Notes: generated by a model not told the origin, from the letters alone. A DNA stretch of 64,000 nucleotides from Linanthus parryae (GCA_023055425.1 JALGPY010000002.1:152406845-152470844); one strand, 5' to 3'. Positions 1-12,174 are shown, counted from the stretch's first letter. Translations and numbers: made by a program.

Positions 1-701
1 CCTAGCACATTGGCAAACTCAGAGTGGTCCAATTCAATCTCTATTCCAGCAACTCTAGATTGAATTACCAAGTGTGCAGATATCTTGACTTGTCTTAAGT
101 TTAGGTCGAAGAGTCTGGTGAGTCTAGGGTAGGCTAATTATTTAGGATTCAGCATAGACCACAGGGAGCTCTTCTTTAACAAAGAGATGCACTTAAGTTT
201 CATGTGTTCCACCATATGCATATTGATCATACTATAGAAACCAATAGATCTTGAAGCAAAACCATATAACCACTGACCTTTAGAGATGTTTGAGACAAAC
301 CAAGTCCGTGGAGCTGAGATCTTTGTTGAGGCCTTTGAATAGATCTGCAGGGCCTTCTCCAAGTGATCTTCTGGCTGAGCTTCTGTCACCTTTCCTTTCC
401 CTTTTTCTTCTTGAGTTTCCTTATTCTTCATCTTCTTGGAACTAATGATCTCTGTTTCAAATTTCTTCTCTATGACAGCCTTCTCTTTCTGTTTCTTCTT
501 TTCTAAGGAGGGAGTTGCAAGCTTCTTGACCTTATTTTTGGGTGGAGGAAGATCTGGAACTTCCTCTGCACTAGGAGTTCTAGAGCTAGAATCTCCACTG
601 ACTTCTTGAGCTTCATCCACTACTGCCTTTCTTATCTTCTCTGAACCATGTTTTGATCCTCCAGCCATCTTGATTCTGTCTAAGGCTCTCCTTGTACTCA
701 T
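1..701 (-). pseudogene. E1 env-position ORF (SIRE-type third ORF), partial
   Basis: The frame starts at 701, and a second Met in a MAGGSK context follows about 12 residues later. The first 110 residues are Lys/Glu/Ser-rich and low complexity, like the matching ORFs of E2 and E3. A conserved segment with WLYGF and SLWSMLNP follows. The frame stops at 138 by one nonsense change: homology resumes at LAYPRLTR and runs through ELDHSEFANVLG to the window edge. The same domain is better preserved at 38967-40745. It resembles the domain often annotated as putative plant transposon protein or envelope-like protein in SIRE relatives. I see no signal peptide or membrane segment, so an envelope role is not supported. 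Function unknown. Confidence 0.7.
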
Positions 702-1162
702 TAGGAATTGAGAAAAGAATAGAGAGAGGTGGGAATGATATTGAGTGAATGAGAAGAGAAGAAGATAAATACTGAAAGAGTTTGAGTTTCAAAAGGAAAC
801 TAGTATCTCTCTGATCTTGAAAAGATTTGAAATAATCAGAGAGAATTCAAATCTTTTATTCCGTTGGAAAATAAATATTAAACTACTATTTGTGGCTAAG
901 AATATCTTTTGACAAAAATAGGGGCTATATTAGGCAAATATCTGCAGAGATATCACCCAACACATAATGATCCAAGATTATTGACTATCAGTGTAGCAGA
1001 CTTATTTTCAAGGATTTTAAAAGGTTTTCAAGGTCTTGAAAAATTGTAACACTGCAACAGATAAAAATCAAGGCTTTGAAATGATTTTCAAGGCTTTGAA
1101 AATCAGTTCAAAACTTTGAAAACACATACAACTTACCTTGCTTACCTAATGCTCCCCCTTAA
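702..1162 (-). other. E1 pol/ORF3 spacer with internal PPT-like tract
   Basis: This non-coding spacer lies between the pol end and the env-position ORF. At 1152-1162 the minus strand reads AAGGGGGAGC, matching polypurine tracts at the same place in E2 and E3. At about 1008-1120 there are four degenerate copies of the element's palindrome family, such as TTTTCAAGGTCTTGAAAA and TTTTCAAGGCTTTGAAAA. No ORF of note. Confidence 0.6.
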
Positions 1163-1775
1163 CCAATGCATCTTTATTTAGCATTCCCCATTTCAAACTT
1201 AGAGCTGTGAATCTTTCCTATGCTAATGGTTTAGTGAAGATATCTGCAATTTGCATGTTAGTAGCAACAAATTAAAAAACAATATCACCTTTCTCAGCAT
1301 GATCTCTGATGAAATGGTGTCAGACATCAATGTGCCTGGTTTTTGAATTTTGCACTGGATTCTATGTAATTGAAATTGCACTAGTGTTATCACACTTGAT
1401 AGGTATGATCCTGAAATCAAATCCAAGGTCTCTTAGCTGTTGAGCAATCCATAGTACTTGTGAGCAACATGCTCCTGCAGCTATATATTTTGCTTCACCT
1501 GTTGATAGAGCAACTGAATTATGTTTCTTGGAATGCCAACTGATCAATGATGATCCAATATATTGGCAAGTTCCTGAAGTGCTTTTCCTATCAACTTTGT
1601 AACCTGCAAAATCGGCATCTGAAAATCCAAGCAATGAGAAGTTAGAATGTCTTGGATACCAAAGCCCTAAGTCTTTGGTACCATTGATATATCTGAATAT
1701 TCTCTTCACAGCAACTAAGTGTGATTCTTTTGGATCAGATTGAAATCTAGCACACATACATACACTAAACATAAT
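1163..1775 (-). pseudogene. E1 RNase H domain of pol, frameshifted
   Basis: This is the copia-type RNase H at the C-terminus of pol. The open part, 1362-1772, shows the catalytic Asp in GFSDADFAG, the Glu region as STGEAKYIA (usually TAEAEY) and the Asp in CDNTSAI. The frame breaks at about 1362 after AISIT. The C-terminal segment with HIDVRHHFIRDHAEKGD and DIFTKPL continues in another frame to about 1165, with further stops. Same gene order as in E2 and E3. Inactive as it stands. Confidence 0.85.
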
Positions 1776-2665
1776 ATCTGGTTTGCTTACTATGAGATAG
1801 AGTAATGATCAAATCACACCTCCATACTCTTTCACATTGACACTTTTACCAGATTCATGATTGTCTAAGGACGGTGTAGAACTCATAGGAGTCTTGGCTT
1901 CCTTACATTGAGCCATGCTGTATTTGCTTAACAAGTCTCTTGTGTATTTGCTTTGATGTAGAAAGATGCCCTTCTTCATTTGATGTATATGAAGTCCTAG
2001 GAAGAAGTTCAACTCTCCCATCATGCTCATTTCAAATTCCCTACTCATAAGAATTGGGAATTCTCTGCACAATTGATCAATAGTAGCTCCAAACCAGATA
2101 TCATCAACATATATCTGAACTACAAGAAAATCTTTCTCATGAGTCTTTATGAAAAGAGTCTTGTCTACTAAACCTCTTTTGAAATCGTTTTCAAGCAAAA
2201 AGTTTGACAGTCTTTCATACCAAGCTCTTGGAGCTTGTTTCAAAAGCTTTGTCAAGTTAGTAAACATGATCTGGAAACTTGTCATTTTCAAAACCAAGAG
2301 GTTGTTTTACATAAATTTCTTCTTGTAAATAGCCATTCAAGAAAGCACACTTCAAATCCATTTGAAAAAGTTTCATGTTCTTGTGAGATGCAAAAGCAAG
2401 TAAAATTCTAATTGCCTCTAACTTGGCCACTGGAGAAAAGTTTCTTCATAATCAATACCTTCTTCTTGGTTTTAAACTTGGGCAACTAACCTTGCTTTGT
2501 TTCTGATCACTTTGCCACTTTCATCCAACTTATTTCTGAACACCCATCTGGTACCAATGACAGACTGGTTTGTAGATGGAGGAATCAGGTTCCAAACCTT
2601 ATTACTTTCAAAGTCATTGAGTTCACTTTTCATGGCAATGATCTAGTCTGCTTCTTGTAGTGCTT
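1776..2665 (-). pseudogene. E1 reverse transcriptase (RVT_2 type), broken
   Basis: This is a copia reverse transcriptase. The best open part, about 1809-2297, has QAPRAWYERLSNFLL, the catalytic box VQIYVDDIWFGAT (YVDD intact) and FFLGLHIHQMKKGIFLHQ. The N-terminal part, with [23 protein letters not shown], lies at about 2300-2600 and is broken by several stops and at least one frameshift. It joins the RNase H at 1775 and the integrase-RT linker at 2665. It cannot make active enzyme. Confidence 0.85.
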
Positions 2666-3059
2666 ATTTCATAGTTTTTGGTTCTACAAGAGAGATAAAA
2701 GCATTAAAAGAACATAAGTTCTTCAACTGTGATCTAGTTTGTGTACCAGTGGTTGGATCTGAGATGATATTGTCAACTGGATGAAATGAGAGAAATTTTA
2801 ATCTCTTTCTTGGAGACCATGGTTCAGGCTCTCCATATATCTTCTATGGTCTTGAAGTAGTGGCTTTGTCACTTTTATCCTTCTGATCAATTTTTCAAGG
2901 CTTTCAGCCTTATTTTCAAGGCCTTGAGCACCATTTTCAAGGTCTTGAAAATGTTTTCTATTTTCTTCTGAGCCTTTCTTGAATCCCAGTGGATTCTCAG
3001 CCTCTTCTTCTGATTCATGCTTGTTCAAATTCAACTCCGCAAAGTTTTCACTCAAAGAA
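2666..3059 (-). pseudogene. E1 integrase-RT linker, palindrome-bearing
   Basis: The open stretch 2798-3055 encodes SENFAELNLNKHESEEEAENP and then a Glu/Lys/Leu-rich run with repeats of LEN and ESLEKL. The run is generated partly by copies of the element's palindrome in the DNA; one exact copy of the core is at 2916-2927. E3 has the same NLNKHES segment at about 43050. This region normally joins integrase and RT in the polyprotein and has no assigned enzymatic role. Confidence 0.7.
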
Positions 3060-3694
3060 CCATCATAGCTTTCATCAAAAATAACATGAATGCTCTCTTC
3101 ATCCAGTATGGTTCTTTTATTATAAACTCTATAAGCTTTGCTATTCAGAGAGTAACCAAGAAAGATACCTTCATCAATTCTTGCATAAAACTTACAAAGA
3201 TTGTGTTTCCTATTGTTATGGATAAAACATGTTCATCCAAAGGGCCTGACGTATGAAAGGTTTGGCTTCCTCCCTTTGAATAGTTCATAGGGGGTCTTCT
3301 TCATAATAGGTTTGATCAAGCACCTGTTCAGTATAAAGTTTGCCGTATTCACAGCTTCTGCCCACTAATATTTTGGCAGCTTGTTCTCAAGAAGCATTGT
3401 CGTTGACATATCTTCAAGAGTCTTGTTCTTTCTTTCAACAACACCATTATGTTGTGGAATTCTTGGAGCAGAAAAGTTGTGAGTAATACCATGCTTATCA
3501 TAGAAAAAATCAAATTCTAATTGATCAAATTCTCTACCATGATCATTTCTAATTGAAGCTATAGGTAGGTTTTTCATTGTTTCAAGTTCTCTGCAAAGCT
3601 TTGAAAATTCAGAGAGGGCTTCAGATTTTTCGTTGAGAAACATAACCCAAGTATATAAAGAAAAATCATTTACAACAACTAGCATGTACCTATT
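3060..3694 (-). pseudogene. E1 integrase core, 3' part, split by element B
   Basis: The reading starts at the element B boundary with RYMLVVVNDFSLYTW. The copia integrase triad is visible: Asp in VNDFS, Asp in SIRNDHGREF, Glu in NGVVERKNK. A stop follows LENKLPKY at 3365, and the homologous C-terminal part (GCTCYVHNN-like) runs on to about 3060 with stops. The missing N-terminal half resumes at 12175. An ORF reading on to 3763 continues into LTR sequence and is not real beyond 3694. Confidence 0.88.
3690..3694. repeat. TSD of element B, left copy
   Basis: CTATT here pairs with CTTTT at 12175-12179 (one mismatch). Removing the insert and one TSD copy restores a continuous P-K-D-K-R-Y-M integrase frame, as in E3 near 43720. 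This supports the boundary. Confidence 0.85.
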
Positions 3695-5112
3695 TGTAAG
3701 GTTTTGATTCATGGATGCGCAACGGAAACAATAATTAACCATGCAAAACCCTCCAAGGATCACAAGTCAAGAGACATAACGATGGTAAAGGAAGAAATCA
3801 ATAACACACCTTAGGGTTCTCCTTTGACGTCTTCAAACAAGAACTGTGTCACGTTCTCTATAGTTGATCCACACCTAGAGTTGATTTCTAGATCTCCCAC
3901 TCCTTGGTGCTAGCCCGGAAAGAGGAAGAGGAAGAAGAATCACGCAAAACGAGACGAACCAAAGGAGGTTCGGCCTCCTTTGGGCCGACGGGGACGGGCG
4001 GCGGAGGGGCGGTCGGCTCCTTCCTTGCTTTTTGCTCTCTCCTTTTTTTCTCTCCCACTCTTTTTATGATCAATTATGAGCATAAGTTGTGGGAAGGAAG
4101 GAAGCAAGGTCCTTTATATATCCGACAACTACTTGCCAACTACCTAAAGGACTTATTCTAGTCCTACTAGAATTCAATTTAGTCCCTTCCTTGCAAATTA
4201 GTCCCTACTAACTTTGCAAGGTTTTGCAAAGTGATCCTTCTAATTAATTAATCCAATTAATTAATTCCCAAATCTAGTTCAACTCTATATAGCGTGTGAC
4301 CCCATAGGTTCTATATAGTTGGTATCAACCATTTGCTAATATGGAGCGGTTTCTAGCAAAACATCCATTCTAGCCAACTAATAGAATAGTCATCTTGACA
4401 ACCTTTGTAAAAGTAATTGTCTCATCCCTTTGTCTCTATATCCGGATTGGACACGAGACATACAAGTCACACTCGTATATCCAATCCATAGTTTCTCGAT
4501 CCATGGGAATAGCCTTATTCATGCAAATAACATCAATATCCCATATTGATTTATTTGAGTCTGGCCAGACATTCTATAAGCACTATCCCTCGAGTGGCCT
4601 AGGATATTTGCTCCCGTTATGTGGGAGGGAAAAATTCTATCTACGTCCACTACGATCTCTAAGCTTGCTTCTTATTGTATCCAGTACACGCCTTTATAAC
4701 TACCCAGTTACGGTGTAGCGTTTATCGCTACCAAAATCACAATATTCCACAACTGGAATATCTAGTGACTTCAAGTCTAAGGATGACAATACCATTGTAC
4801 CGCGAGAAGCGCTTATGACTCAACATAACGTGTATGTAGCCTTCCCGGAGATGGGTCAATCCAGTGCGTCATTACCCTTAATGCACACCTATGTGTTGGA
4901 TCATGATATCTCCATATCAATCCAACCCCATACTAGTCTATAGATGATTGTCCCTTTAATCATTATACTGGACTAGGGATATTTAAGATGAACAACACAA
5001 TTGTAAATCTAATGACTTCATTATATTAAATATCCAATAAATAATAAATGAATTTCTAGCCACAAATAAATTCATACTAAACTAGATTGCCTCTAGGGCA
5101 TCTATTCCAACA
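3695..5112 (-). repeat. B 3' LTR
   Basis: Minus-strand ends are TGTTGGAATAGATGCC... and ...CATGAATCAAAACCTTACA. Nearly the same sequence is at 10750-12174. A TATA-like box (minus TATATAAAG) sits at 4112-4120. A 107-codon plus-strand ORF at 4395-4718 is also open in the other LTR, but it is antisense and probably fortuitous. Confidence 0.93.
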
Positions 5113-5126
5113 GTCTCCCACTTGCA
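5113..5126 (-). other. B polypurine tract
   Basis: The minus strand reads GCAAGTGGGAGAC directly before the 3' LTR start TGTTGG. This is the expected place and composition for the plus-strand DNA primer. Confidence 0.8.
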
Positions 5127-5710
5127 CTAGAGCCAATCTGGCGCATCTCGTATGCCCATACTCCTAGTGTGCCCTTCATACTTCCACTGCGTGAGCGGCT
5201 TTGTAAGCGGGTCTGACAGATTCTCATCTGTAAGAATCTTGCATATCCGAACGTCTCCTCTATCGATAATATCTTGAATCAGATGAAACTTCCTGAGCAC
5301 GTCTTGGATTTCTGGTGTGATCTGGGCTCCTTTGATTGCGCGATCGCCCCAGTGTTGTCACAGTACAACTCAACTGGATCCGCAATGCTAGGAACCACAC
5401 CAAGTTCAGAAACAAACTTTCTGATCCAAACAGCTTCCTTTGCTGCGCCATTTGCAGCAATGTACTCAGCCTCTGTTGTAGAATCAGCCACCGTCTCTTG
5501 CTTGGAACTTTTCCAGCTCACCGCTGCTCCATTTAGGCAAAACACATATCCCGATTGTGATCTAAAGTCATCTCTGTCGGTTTGGAAGCTTGCATCAGTG
5601 TAACCCCTTACACGCAACTCTTCCTCACCGCCAAATATCAAGGAAGCATCCTTAGTTCTTCTCAAGTACCTTAGGATGTTCTTGACTGCAATCCAGGGAC
5701 TCTCACCTGG
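5127..5710 (-). pseudogene. B RNase H domain
   Basis: Open from 5665 down to about 5310, with GYTDASFQTD (Asp), STTEAEYIAANG (Glu) and LYCDNTGAIAQSKEP (Asp), so all three acidic residues are kept. One indel near 5310 shifts the frame. The C-terminal tail (VLRKFHLIQDI..., DPLTKPLTQ) continues in the new frame to the end of pol at about 5140. Upstream, a stop in place of an Arg codon (SMTS-stop-YQSNPGES) separates it from the RT. Confidence 0.88.
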
Positions 5711-6790
5711 ATTGGATTGGTATCAGCTTGTCATACTCAAGGCATATGACACATCTGGTCTAGTACATAACATGGCGTACATGATAGATCCTATGGCCGA
5801 GGCATAGGGAATTTTACTCATGCGTTCCCTCTCAATCTCATTGGAAGGACAACCATTCTTCGAAAGAGTGATTCCATGTGACATGGGCAAGAATCCCTTC
5901 TTGGAATCTTGCATGTTGAACCGTTTCAACACCTTGTCAATATATGTACTTTGACATAGGCCTAGCAGTCTCTTAGATCTATCTCTATAGATCTTTATAC
6001 CGTGTATATAGGCTGCTTCCCCTAAGTCCTTCATTGAGAAACACTTCCCTAGGCAATCTTTAACAGATTGCAGCATGGGAACGTCGTTTCCAATGAGTAG
6101 TATGTCATCCACATACAAGACCAGAAAAGCTACAGAGCTCCCACTAACCTTCTTGTAGACACAAGACTCATCTTCGTTTCTGATGAAGCCAAACTCTTTG
6201 ACTACTTCATCAAAACGTCGATTCCAACTCCTAGAAGCTTGCTTCAATCAATAAATGGATCGTTGTAGCTTACAGAATTTTTTGGCTTGCTTTGGATCCT
6301 CAAAACCCTCCGGCTGTATCATATACACGTCCTCTAGGAGATTCCCATAAAGGAATGCTGTTTTGACATCCATCTGCCAAATCTCATAGTCATGGTATGC
6401 TGCAATCGCAAGTAGGATTCGGATGGATTTGGTCATAGCGACTGGTGAAAAGGTTTCATCATAGTCAATACCATGAATCTGTCTGAATCCTTTAGCCACC
6501 AATCGGCCCTTATAGGTTATCACATTACCATCCATGTCGATCTTCTCCTTGAAGACCCACTTGCACCCTATGAGCCGCGCTCCTTCGGGTGGTTCCACCA
6601 AAGTCCATACTTTGTTGGTGTACATGGATTCCATCTCGGATCTCATGGCTTCTAGACACTTCTGAGAGTTTGAGCCCTTCATGGCCCCCTCATAGGTAGT
6701 AGGCTCATCATCTATGAGCATCGTGTCACCGGAATCGGTCACGAGAAGTCCATACCTCTCGGGTTCCTGGCCCACTCTACTAGATCTACG
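5711..6790 (-). pseudogene. B reverse transcriptase, one internal stop
   Basis: Two abutting open stretches (6248-6775 and 5723-6247) form one copia RT. N-terminal motifs are WTLVEPPEGARLIGCKWVF, KGRLVAKGF and QMDVKTAFLYG. Then a stop replaces Gly in SIYGLKQASRSWN. The C-terminal half has the catalytic LYVDDILLIGND and STYIDKVLKRFNM. Apart from the stop at about 6247 and an upstream frameshift, the domain is intact, so inactivation looks fairly recent. Confidence 0.9.
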
Positions 6791-8215
6791 AAGCTCTTGC
6801 GTTACCTGAACAGGTTCTCCACAACTACTTGTGGTTCCTGTTCATTTTCCATAACCGGTTCAGTGATTTGTGGTTCTTGAACCTCTTCAAGCTCGACAGT
6901 CCTCCCACTTGCTTCTTTAGAGACAAATTCTCTTTCTAGAAACACGCCGGTCCGAGCAACAAACACTTAGTTCTCGGTTGGATTGTAGAAGTAGTAACCC
7001 TTAGTTTCCTTAGGGTACCACACAAATTTACACTTATCCGATTTCGGCCCTAGCTTGTCTGATTGTAAACGTTTTACGTAGACATCACAGCCCCAAATCC
7101 TCATGAACGACAGTGTGGGACGCCTCCCACTCCACATCTCATATGGTGTCTTCATGACTGATTTAGATGGAACACGGTTAATGGTGAAAGATGCACTTAA
7201 TAGAGCGTGGCCCCAAAATGATAATGGAAGATCGGTTTGACACATCACAAATCGAACCATATCCAATAGGGTTCGATTCCTCCTCTCAGACACACCATTC
7301 CATTGTGGCGTTCTGGGTGGATTGAGTTGGGACACGATCCCACACTCTCTAAGATAGTCGTCAAACTCTTGGCTTAAGTATTCTCCTCCACTATCCGATC
7401 GTAGAGCCTTGATAATGTTGCCAAGTTGCTTCTCTACTTCATTCTTGAATTCTTTGAACACTTCAAAGGATTCAGATTTTGCCCTCATAAGGTACACAAA
7501 TCCATATCTACTGTAATCATCAGTAAATGTAATGAAGTAGACATAACCACCCCTGGCAGGCGTGGCAAATGGCCCACACACATCAGTATGTATGAGCGCC
7601 AATTGCTCACTAGTCCTCTCACCTTTCTTATTGAAAGGGGACTTTGTCATTTTTTCCAATAAACAAGCCTCACATGTCTCATATGATTCAAAATCAAATG
7701 AGTCCAGTAATCCATCCTTATGGAGTCTAGATACACGTTTCTCGTTTATGTGGCCTAAACGACAGTGCCATAAATATGCAGGATTTAAATCATTTATTTT
7801 AATCCGCTTGGTATTAATGTTGTAGACAGGATTGCCTAGATCAAGGACATACAGTCCATTAAATAATTTCACACTAAAATAGTGAATATTATTTAAATAA
7901 AAGGAACAACAATTGTTCTTTATTGAAATAATAAAACCATCCTTGTCCAAACAAGAAATAGAAATAACGTTTCTGCTCATAGCAGTCACAAAATAGCAAT
8001 TATTTAATTCTAAAACTAATCCTGAAGGCAAAGATAGCTCGCACATGCCTATGGCCAACGCAGCAACTTTTGCTCCATTCCCAACGCGCAGATCTACATC
8101 CCCTTTAGCCAATCTTTTACTTCTCTTTAGATCCTGCACATTTCGACAAATGTGAGATCCACATCCAGTATCTAATCCCCATGATGTAGAGACATGTTAA
8201 ATTGACATCTACAAC
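6791..8215 (-). pseudogene. B protease, GAG-pre-integrase and integrase
   Basis: The open frame 6967-8139 (390 residues) holds the protease C-terminus, the zinc domain (WHCRLGHIN ... CEACLLEK, an HHCC pattern) and the integrase core with Asp in FTDDYSR, Asp in RSDSGGEY and Glu in GVSERRNRT. The C-terminal MKTPYEMWSGRRP and GCDVYVKR are also present. The protease active site, LDTGCGSHIC, is just upstream at about 8150-8190 in another frame. A stop ends the frame in PTEN at 6967. The acidic linker to the RT (about 6791-6966) is frameshifted. Confidence 0.9.
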
Positions 8216-9075
8216 AAAAATACCTGGTGGTGGTGGAATCACTATTCCAAGCCTCTTGTCCTCCAGATATTTTGGGTAGTTCCTCCTCCAGTGTCCAGAC
8301 TTACTGCAATAGTGACACTCACCTTTAGTCACACCTTTGGAAATGCCACCAACAGGATTAAGGGAAGGTTCCTTGGACTTGGAAGCTAACTTGCCTTTGC
8401 CCTTGGAGGATGAGGCAAACATTTTGCCCTTTCCTATCTGTACCATCATAATGGCCTTGCCCTTACCCTTGTTGATGCTTTGTTCAGCTGTCCTCAACAT
8501 ATTGAGTAAATCTGGCAGTGGTTTCACGATCTCGTTCATGTTATAGTTCATGATGAACTGTCCATAACTCTCGGGCAACGATTGCAACACGAGATCGGTT
8601 GCAAACTCTTGGCCGACCGGGAACCCCAGTTGGGCGAGATTCTCCAAGTACCCGATCATACGGAGTACATGGGGTCCCACCGGGTTCCATTCTGCCAGAT
8701 GACACTTGAACAGTGCCTTAGAGACCTCACACCTCTCTACCCTTGCCTTCTCTTGGAAGAACTACTTCAGATGCTCGATCATATCGACATCATTCATGTT
8801 TTCGTGTTGCTTCTGAAGCTCAGAAGTCATGGTGCATAGCATAAGGCAGGCCGCATCATTAGCGTCATCAACACGCTTTTGATACGCCTTTAGGGCAGCA
8901 GGTGTTTGGTTCTCTGGACCTTCTGGAACGTGCTCCTCTATTGCGTACAGTTTCTTCTCTTGCTTGAGAACAATTCTCAAGTTTCTGTACCAATCAAGAA
9001 AGTTGGTTCCAGAGAGCTTGTCCTTCTCAAGGACAGATCGTAGGGAATGTTGTGAACTCGATGAGTTGTTTGCCA
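8216..9075 (-). pseudogene. B gag
   Basis: It starts at 9075 with MANNSSSSQHSLRSVLEKDK, preceded by the long leader. The N-terminal part has GTNFLDWYRNLRIVLKQEKK, typical of copia Gag. A stop at about 8761 follows MIEHLK. The same frame then resumes with VERCEVSKALFKCHLA, the capsid-like LPESYGQFIMNYNMNE, a GKGK-rich basic tract and a zinc knuckle CHYCSKSGHWRRNYPKYL, in which the last Cys of CX2CX4HX4C is now Tyr. Both lesions would block particle formation. Confidence 0.88.
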
Positions 9076-10735
9076 TTTGGAATTCTACAAAAGGAAAATA
9101 CGCAAGTTTTAGTATTTGTGAATTTTGACTATATTCTATAATGGCTAGTTTATCAAATACAGCTCCCACTATTTTTTTACGGATTAATAACCCTCAAGAT
9201 ATTAATGCGGAAAATATCCTTATATTTTCTAGTGTGCCAAGATCCGTCTTTCATCTCCTTATGAGCTTGCTTTGGCAAGTCACCCATAATTTGACTACTT
9301 TAGGTAGGAACAATTCCAATTATATCCCTTATGCAACTCTTGGTTCAATTGGGCAAATAACTCCTTATTTATCCATCCATATGGATAATCCCAATTGATT
9401 GCCTCTAGGTTTCTTAATCTCATTAATAGCCTATTTGTGTTCAAGCTCTTATTTAAACAATTGCACATTACTAGCTTGTCCCATCGCATTCCATCACTAT
9501 GAACCAAGTCGCCATGCTTTGGCACGCACGAACTTGATAAATCATGATGATAATGAGTGTTTAAATAACGAGAAGGCAAGAACACAATATTTGAATTTTG
9601 AGGGATTTTAAAATTCAATTTTAATTGTTTTGTTGATCAAAATCAACTAATCTATCTATTTGAGTTTGGCCACAAATCCAAATAATAGATCCGGGTTGTC
9701 TAATTATCTTATTATCCTAATTGCATGCATCATCCATACACCAACCACAAAATAATAAGACAATAAAGTAAACAACAACAAAACAAAAATTAAACGTGAT
9801 GTGGATATGTCCTTTTCTAGACTATGATAATTCCAAGCCAATGGAATTATCTATGAACCCTAAAGCAAACAAATCTCCATGCGTCTTGATATTTTGGTCC
9901 ATCCTTCATAGTCATGTGGAATGCTCCATGCTCCATCTTTTGTGGCTCCTTTTTGGCTTTGGGCTCCTTTTCTTCAATCTTGGCTAACAATCTACTTTAT
10001 CTAGCACTAGCTAATTTCTATACTAAATAAAATAAATCTCACAAGTTGAGAAAACAAATGGCACGCAGGCCATAAAACCCTAATTAATTATTACATTTAA
10101 TTGATCAGCTCGCAGGCCGTAACACAAAAATTAAACATCCACATCAAACCACATCCTAAGGCCATATCCAATCACCATGCGATTTGCACATAAACAATTA
10201 AAATCCAATTTTAACGCGCTTGGTCAATTTTAATTGATTTTATGATTTCTAGGGTTAAAACGGTCCATGAGCCCAACAATCAAATTGCCCCGGGCCCAAA
10301 AAGGTGAACCGCATGGCCCTAGGCCCGTCCCGGCTCCTAACCCACGCGGCTAGGCCGCGGGCTAGGGCCGCCCGGCCCATAGGGCGGCCAAGACTTGGGC
10401 GGCAAGCAAGAGGGGCGCTCCCCCTAGGGGGCCGAACCTCCTATAGGGAGTTGTTTCCAAAACATCTCCCTTGCTTGGTGCCCATGTTTGGTTGTTTCCT
10501 TGTTTTGGAAGAACTCCTTCTTCCCCAAGGATGCCCAAACCCTAGATCTAAGATCCTAAAATTTCTCAAACTCACAAATTCATGCATCTAATGCAAAATT
10601 AGATCTTGTTATGATAGATTATTGAAAAATTGCATCACATGCTTGATTTGTCTTGTTTTACGCGATAAACTACAATTTAAGGTGTAAAACAACTAAAACG
10701 TAACACATAAACCACGTTTATGCTCTACGACCTGT
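9076..10735 (-). other. B 5' leader (untranslated)
   Basis: This is a 1.66-kb non-coding leader between PBS and gag start. It contains GCAGGCC/GCAGGCCGT-like short repeats near 10065-10120 and a very GC-rich patch at about 10285-10440 that stands out from the AT-rich surroundings. Related leader sequence is in T2 (56290-56580, 59122-59273 and 61598-62729). Small ORFs here are not supported. Confidence 0.75.
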
Positions 10736-10748
10736 GGCTCTGATACCA
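10736..10748 (-). other. B primer-binding site (tRNA-iMet type)
   Basis: The minus strand reads TGGTATCAGAGCC, complementary to the 3' end of plant initiator-Met tRNA, one base inside the 5' LTR end. Confidence 0.93.
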
Positions 10749-10749
10749 C

Positions 10750-12174
10750 TGTAGAGTTTTGATTCATGGATGCGCAACGGAAACAATAATTAACCATGCA
10801 AAACCCTCCAAGGATCACAAGTCTAGAGACATAACGATGGTAAAGGAAGAAATCAATAACACACCTTAGGGTTCTCCTTTGATGACTTCAAACGCGAATT
10901 GTGTCACGTTCTCTATAGTTGATCCACGCCTAGAGTTGATTTCTAGATCTCCCACTCCTTGGTGCTAGCCTGGAAAGAGGAAGAGTAAGAAGAATCACGC
11001 AAAACGAGACGAACCAAAGGAGGTTCGGCCTCCTTTGGGCCGATGGGGATGGGCGACGGCAAGGGAGGGGCGGTCGGTTCCTTCCTTGCTTGTTGATCTC
11101 TCCTTTTTTTCTCTCCCACTCTAGTTATGATCAATTATCAGCATAAGTTGTGGGAAGGAAGGAAGGAAGGTCTTTTATATAGTCCAACAACTCCTTGCCA
11201 ACTACCTAAAGGACTTATTCTAGTCCTACTAGAATTCAATTTAGTCCCTTCCTTGCAAATTAGTCCCTACTAACTTTGCAAGGTTTTGCAAAGTGATCCT
11301 TCTAATTAATTAATCCAATTAATTAATTCCCAAACCTAGTTCAACTCTATATAGCGTGTGACCCCATAGGTTCTATATAGTTGGTAGCAACAATTTGCTA
11401 ATATGGAGCGGTTTCTAACAAAACATCCGTTCTAGCCAACTAATAGAATAGTCATCTTGACAACCTTTGTACAAGTAATTGTCTCATCCCTTTGTCTCTA
11501 TATCCGGATTGGACACGATACATACAAGTCACACTCGTATATCCAATCCATAGTTTCTCGATCCATGGGAATAGCCTTATTCGTGCAAATAACATCAATA
11601 TCCCATATTGATTTATTTGAGTCTGGCCAGACATTCTATAAGCACTATCCCTCGAGTGGCCTAGGATATTTTCTCCTGTTATGTGGGAGGGACAAATTTT
11701 ATCTACGTCCACTACTATCTCTAAGCTTGCTTCTTATTGTATCCAGTACAAGCCTTTATAACTACCCAGTTACGGTGTAGCGTTTAACGCTACCAAAATC
11801 ACAATAATCCACAATTAGAATATCTAGTGACTTCAAGTCTAAGGATGACAATAACATTGTACCGCGAGAAGCGCTTGTGACTCAACATAACGTGTATGTA
11901 GCCTTCTCGGAGATGGGTCAATCCAGTGCGTCATTACCCTCAATGCACACCTATGTGTTGGATCGTGATATCTCCATATCAATCCAACCCCATACTAGTC
12001 TATAGATGATTGTCCCATTAATCATTATACTGGACTAGGGATATTTAAGATAAACAACACAATTGTAAATCTAAGGATTTCATTATATTAAATATCCAAT
12101 AAATAATAAATGAATTTCTAGCCACAAATAAATTCATATTAAACTAGATTGCCTCTAGGGCATCTATTCCAACA
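10750..12174 (-). repeat. B 5' LTR
   Basis: This is the partner of 3695-5112. The TATA-like box (minus CTATATAAAA) is at 11173-11182. The outer end TGTTGGAATAGA abuts the TSD CTTTT at 12175. Confidence 0.93.

Larger units (their letters stand above)
3695..12174 (-). mobile_element. B: near-complete Ty1/copia retrotransposon nested in E1 integrase
   Basis: The element is 8.5 kb with LTRs of 1418 and 1425 bp, a Met-type PBS, one gag-pol coding region on the minus strand and a PPT (minus-strand AAGTGGGAGAC) beside the 3' LTR. The LTR ends read TG...CA. The coding region is full length but carries a handful of point lesions: stops at about 8761, 6967, 6248 and 5714, and frameshifts near 6800 and 5310. 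No SIRE-style third ORF is present. Finer lineage not assigned. By eye the two LTRs differ at roughly 15 sites in the first 350 bp, so it is not very recent. Confidence 0.93.

Noticed and set aside
1..701. True retroviral-type envelope gene
   Set aside because: Position is right, but no signal peptide, transmembrane segment or cleavage site is visible in any of the three copies.
3017..3256. Plus-strand ORF opposite E1 integrase (same for 43116-43424)
   Set aside because: Antisense shadows of integrase; their similarity to each other follows from pol homology.
3904..4161. Short ORFs on both strands in the B LTR (also 3888-4073, 10943-11134)
   Set aside because: They lie in LTR DNA, are low complexity and are not supported by any domain.
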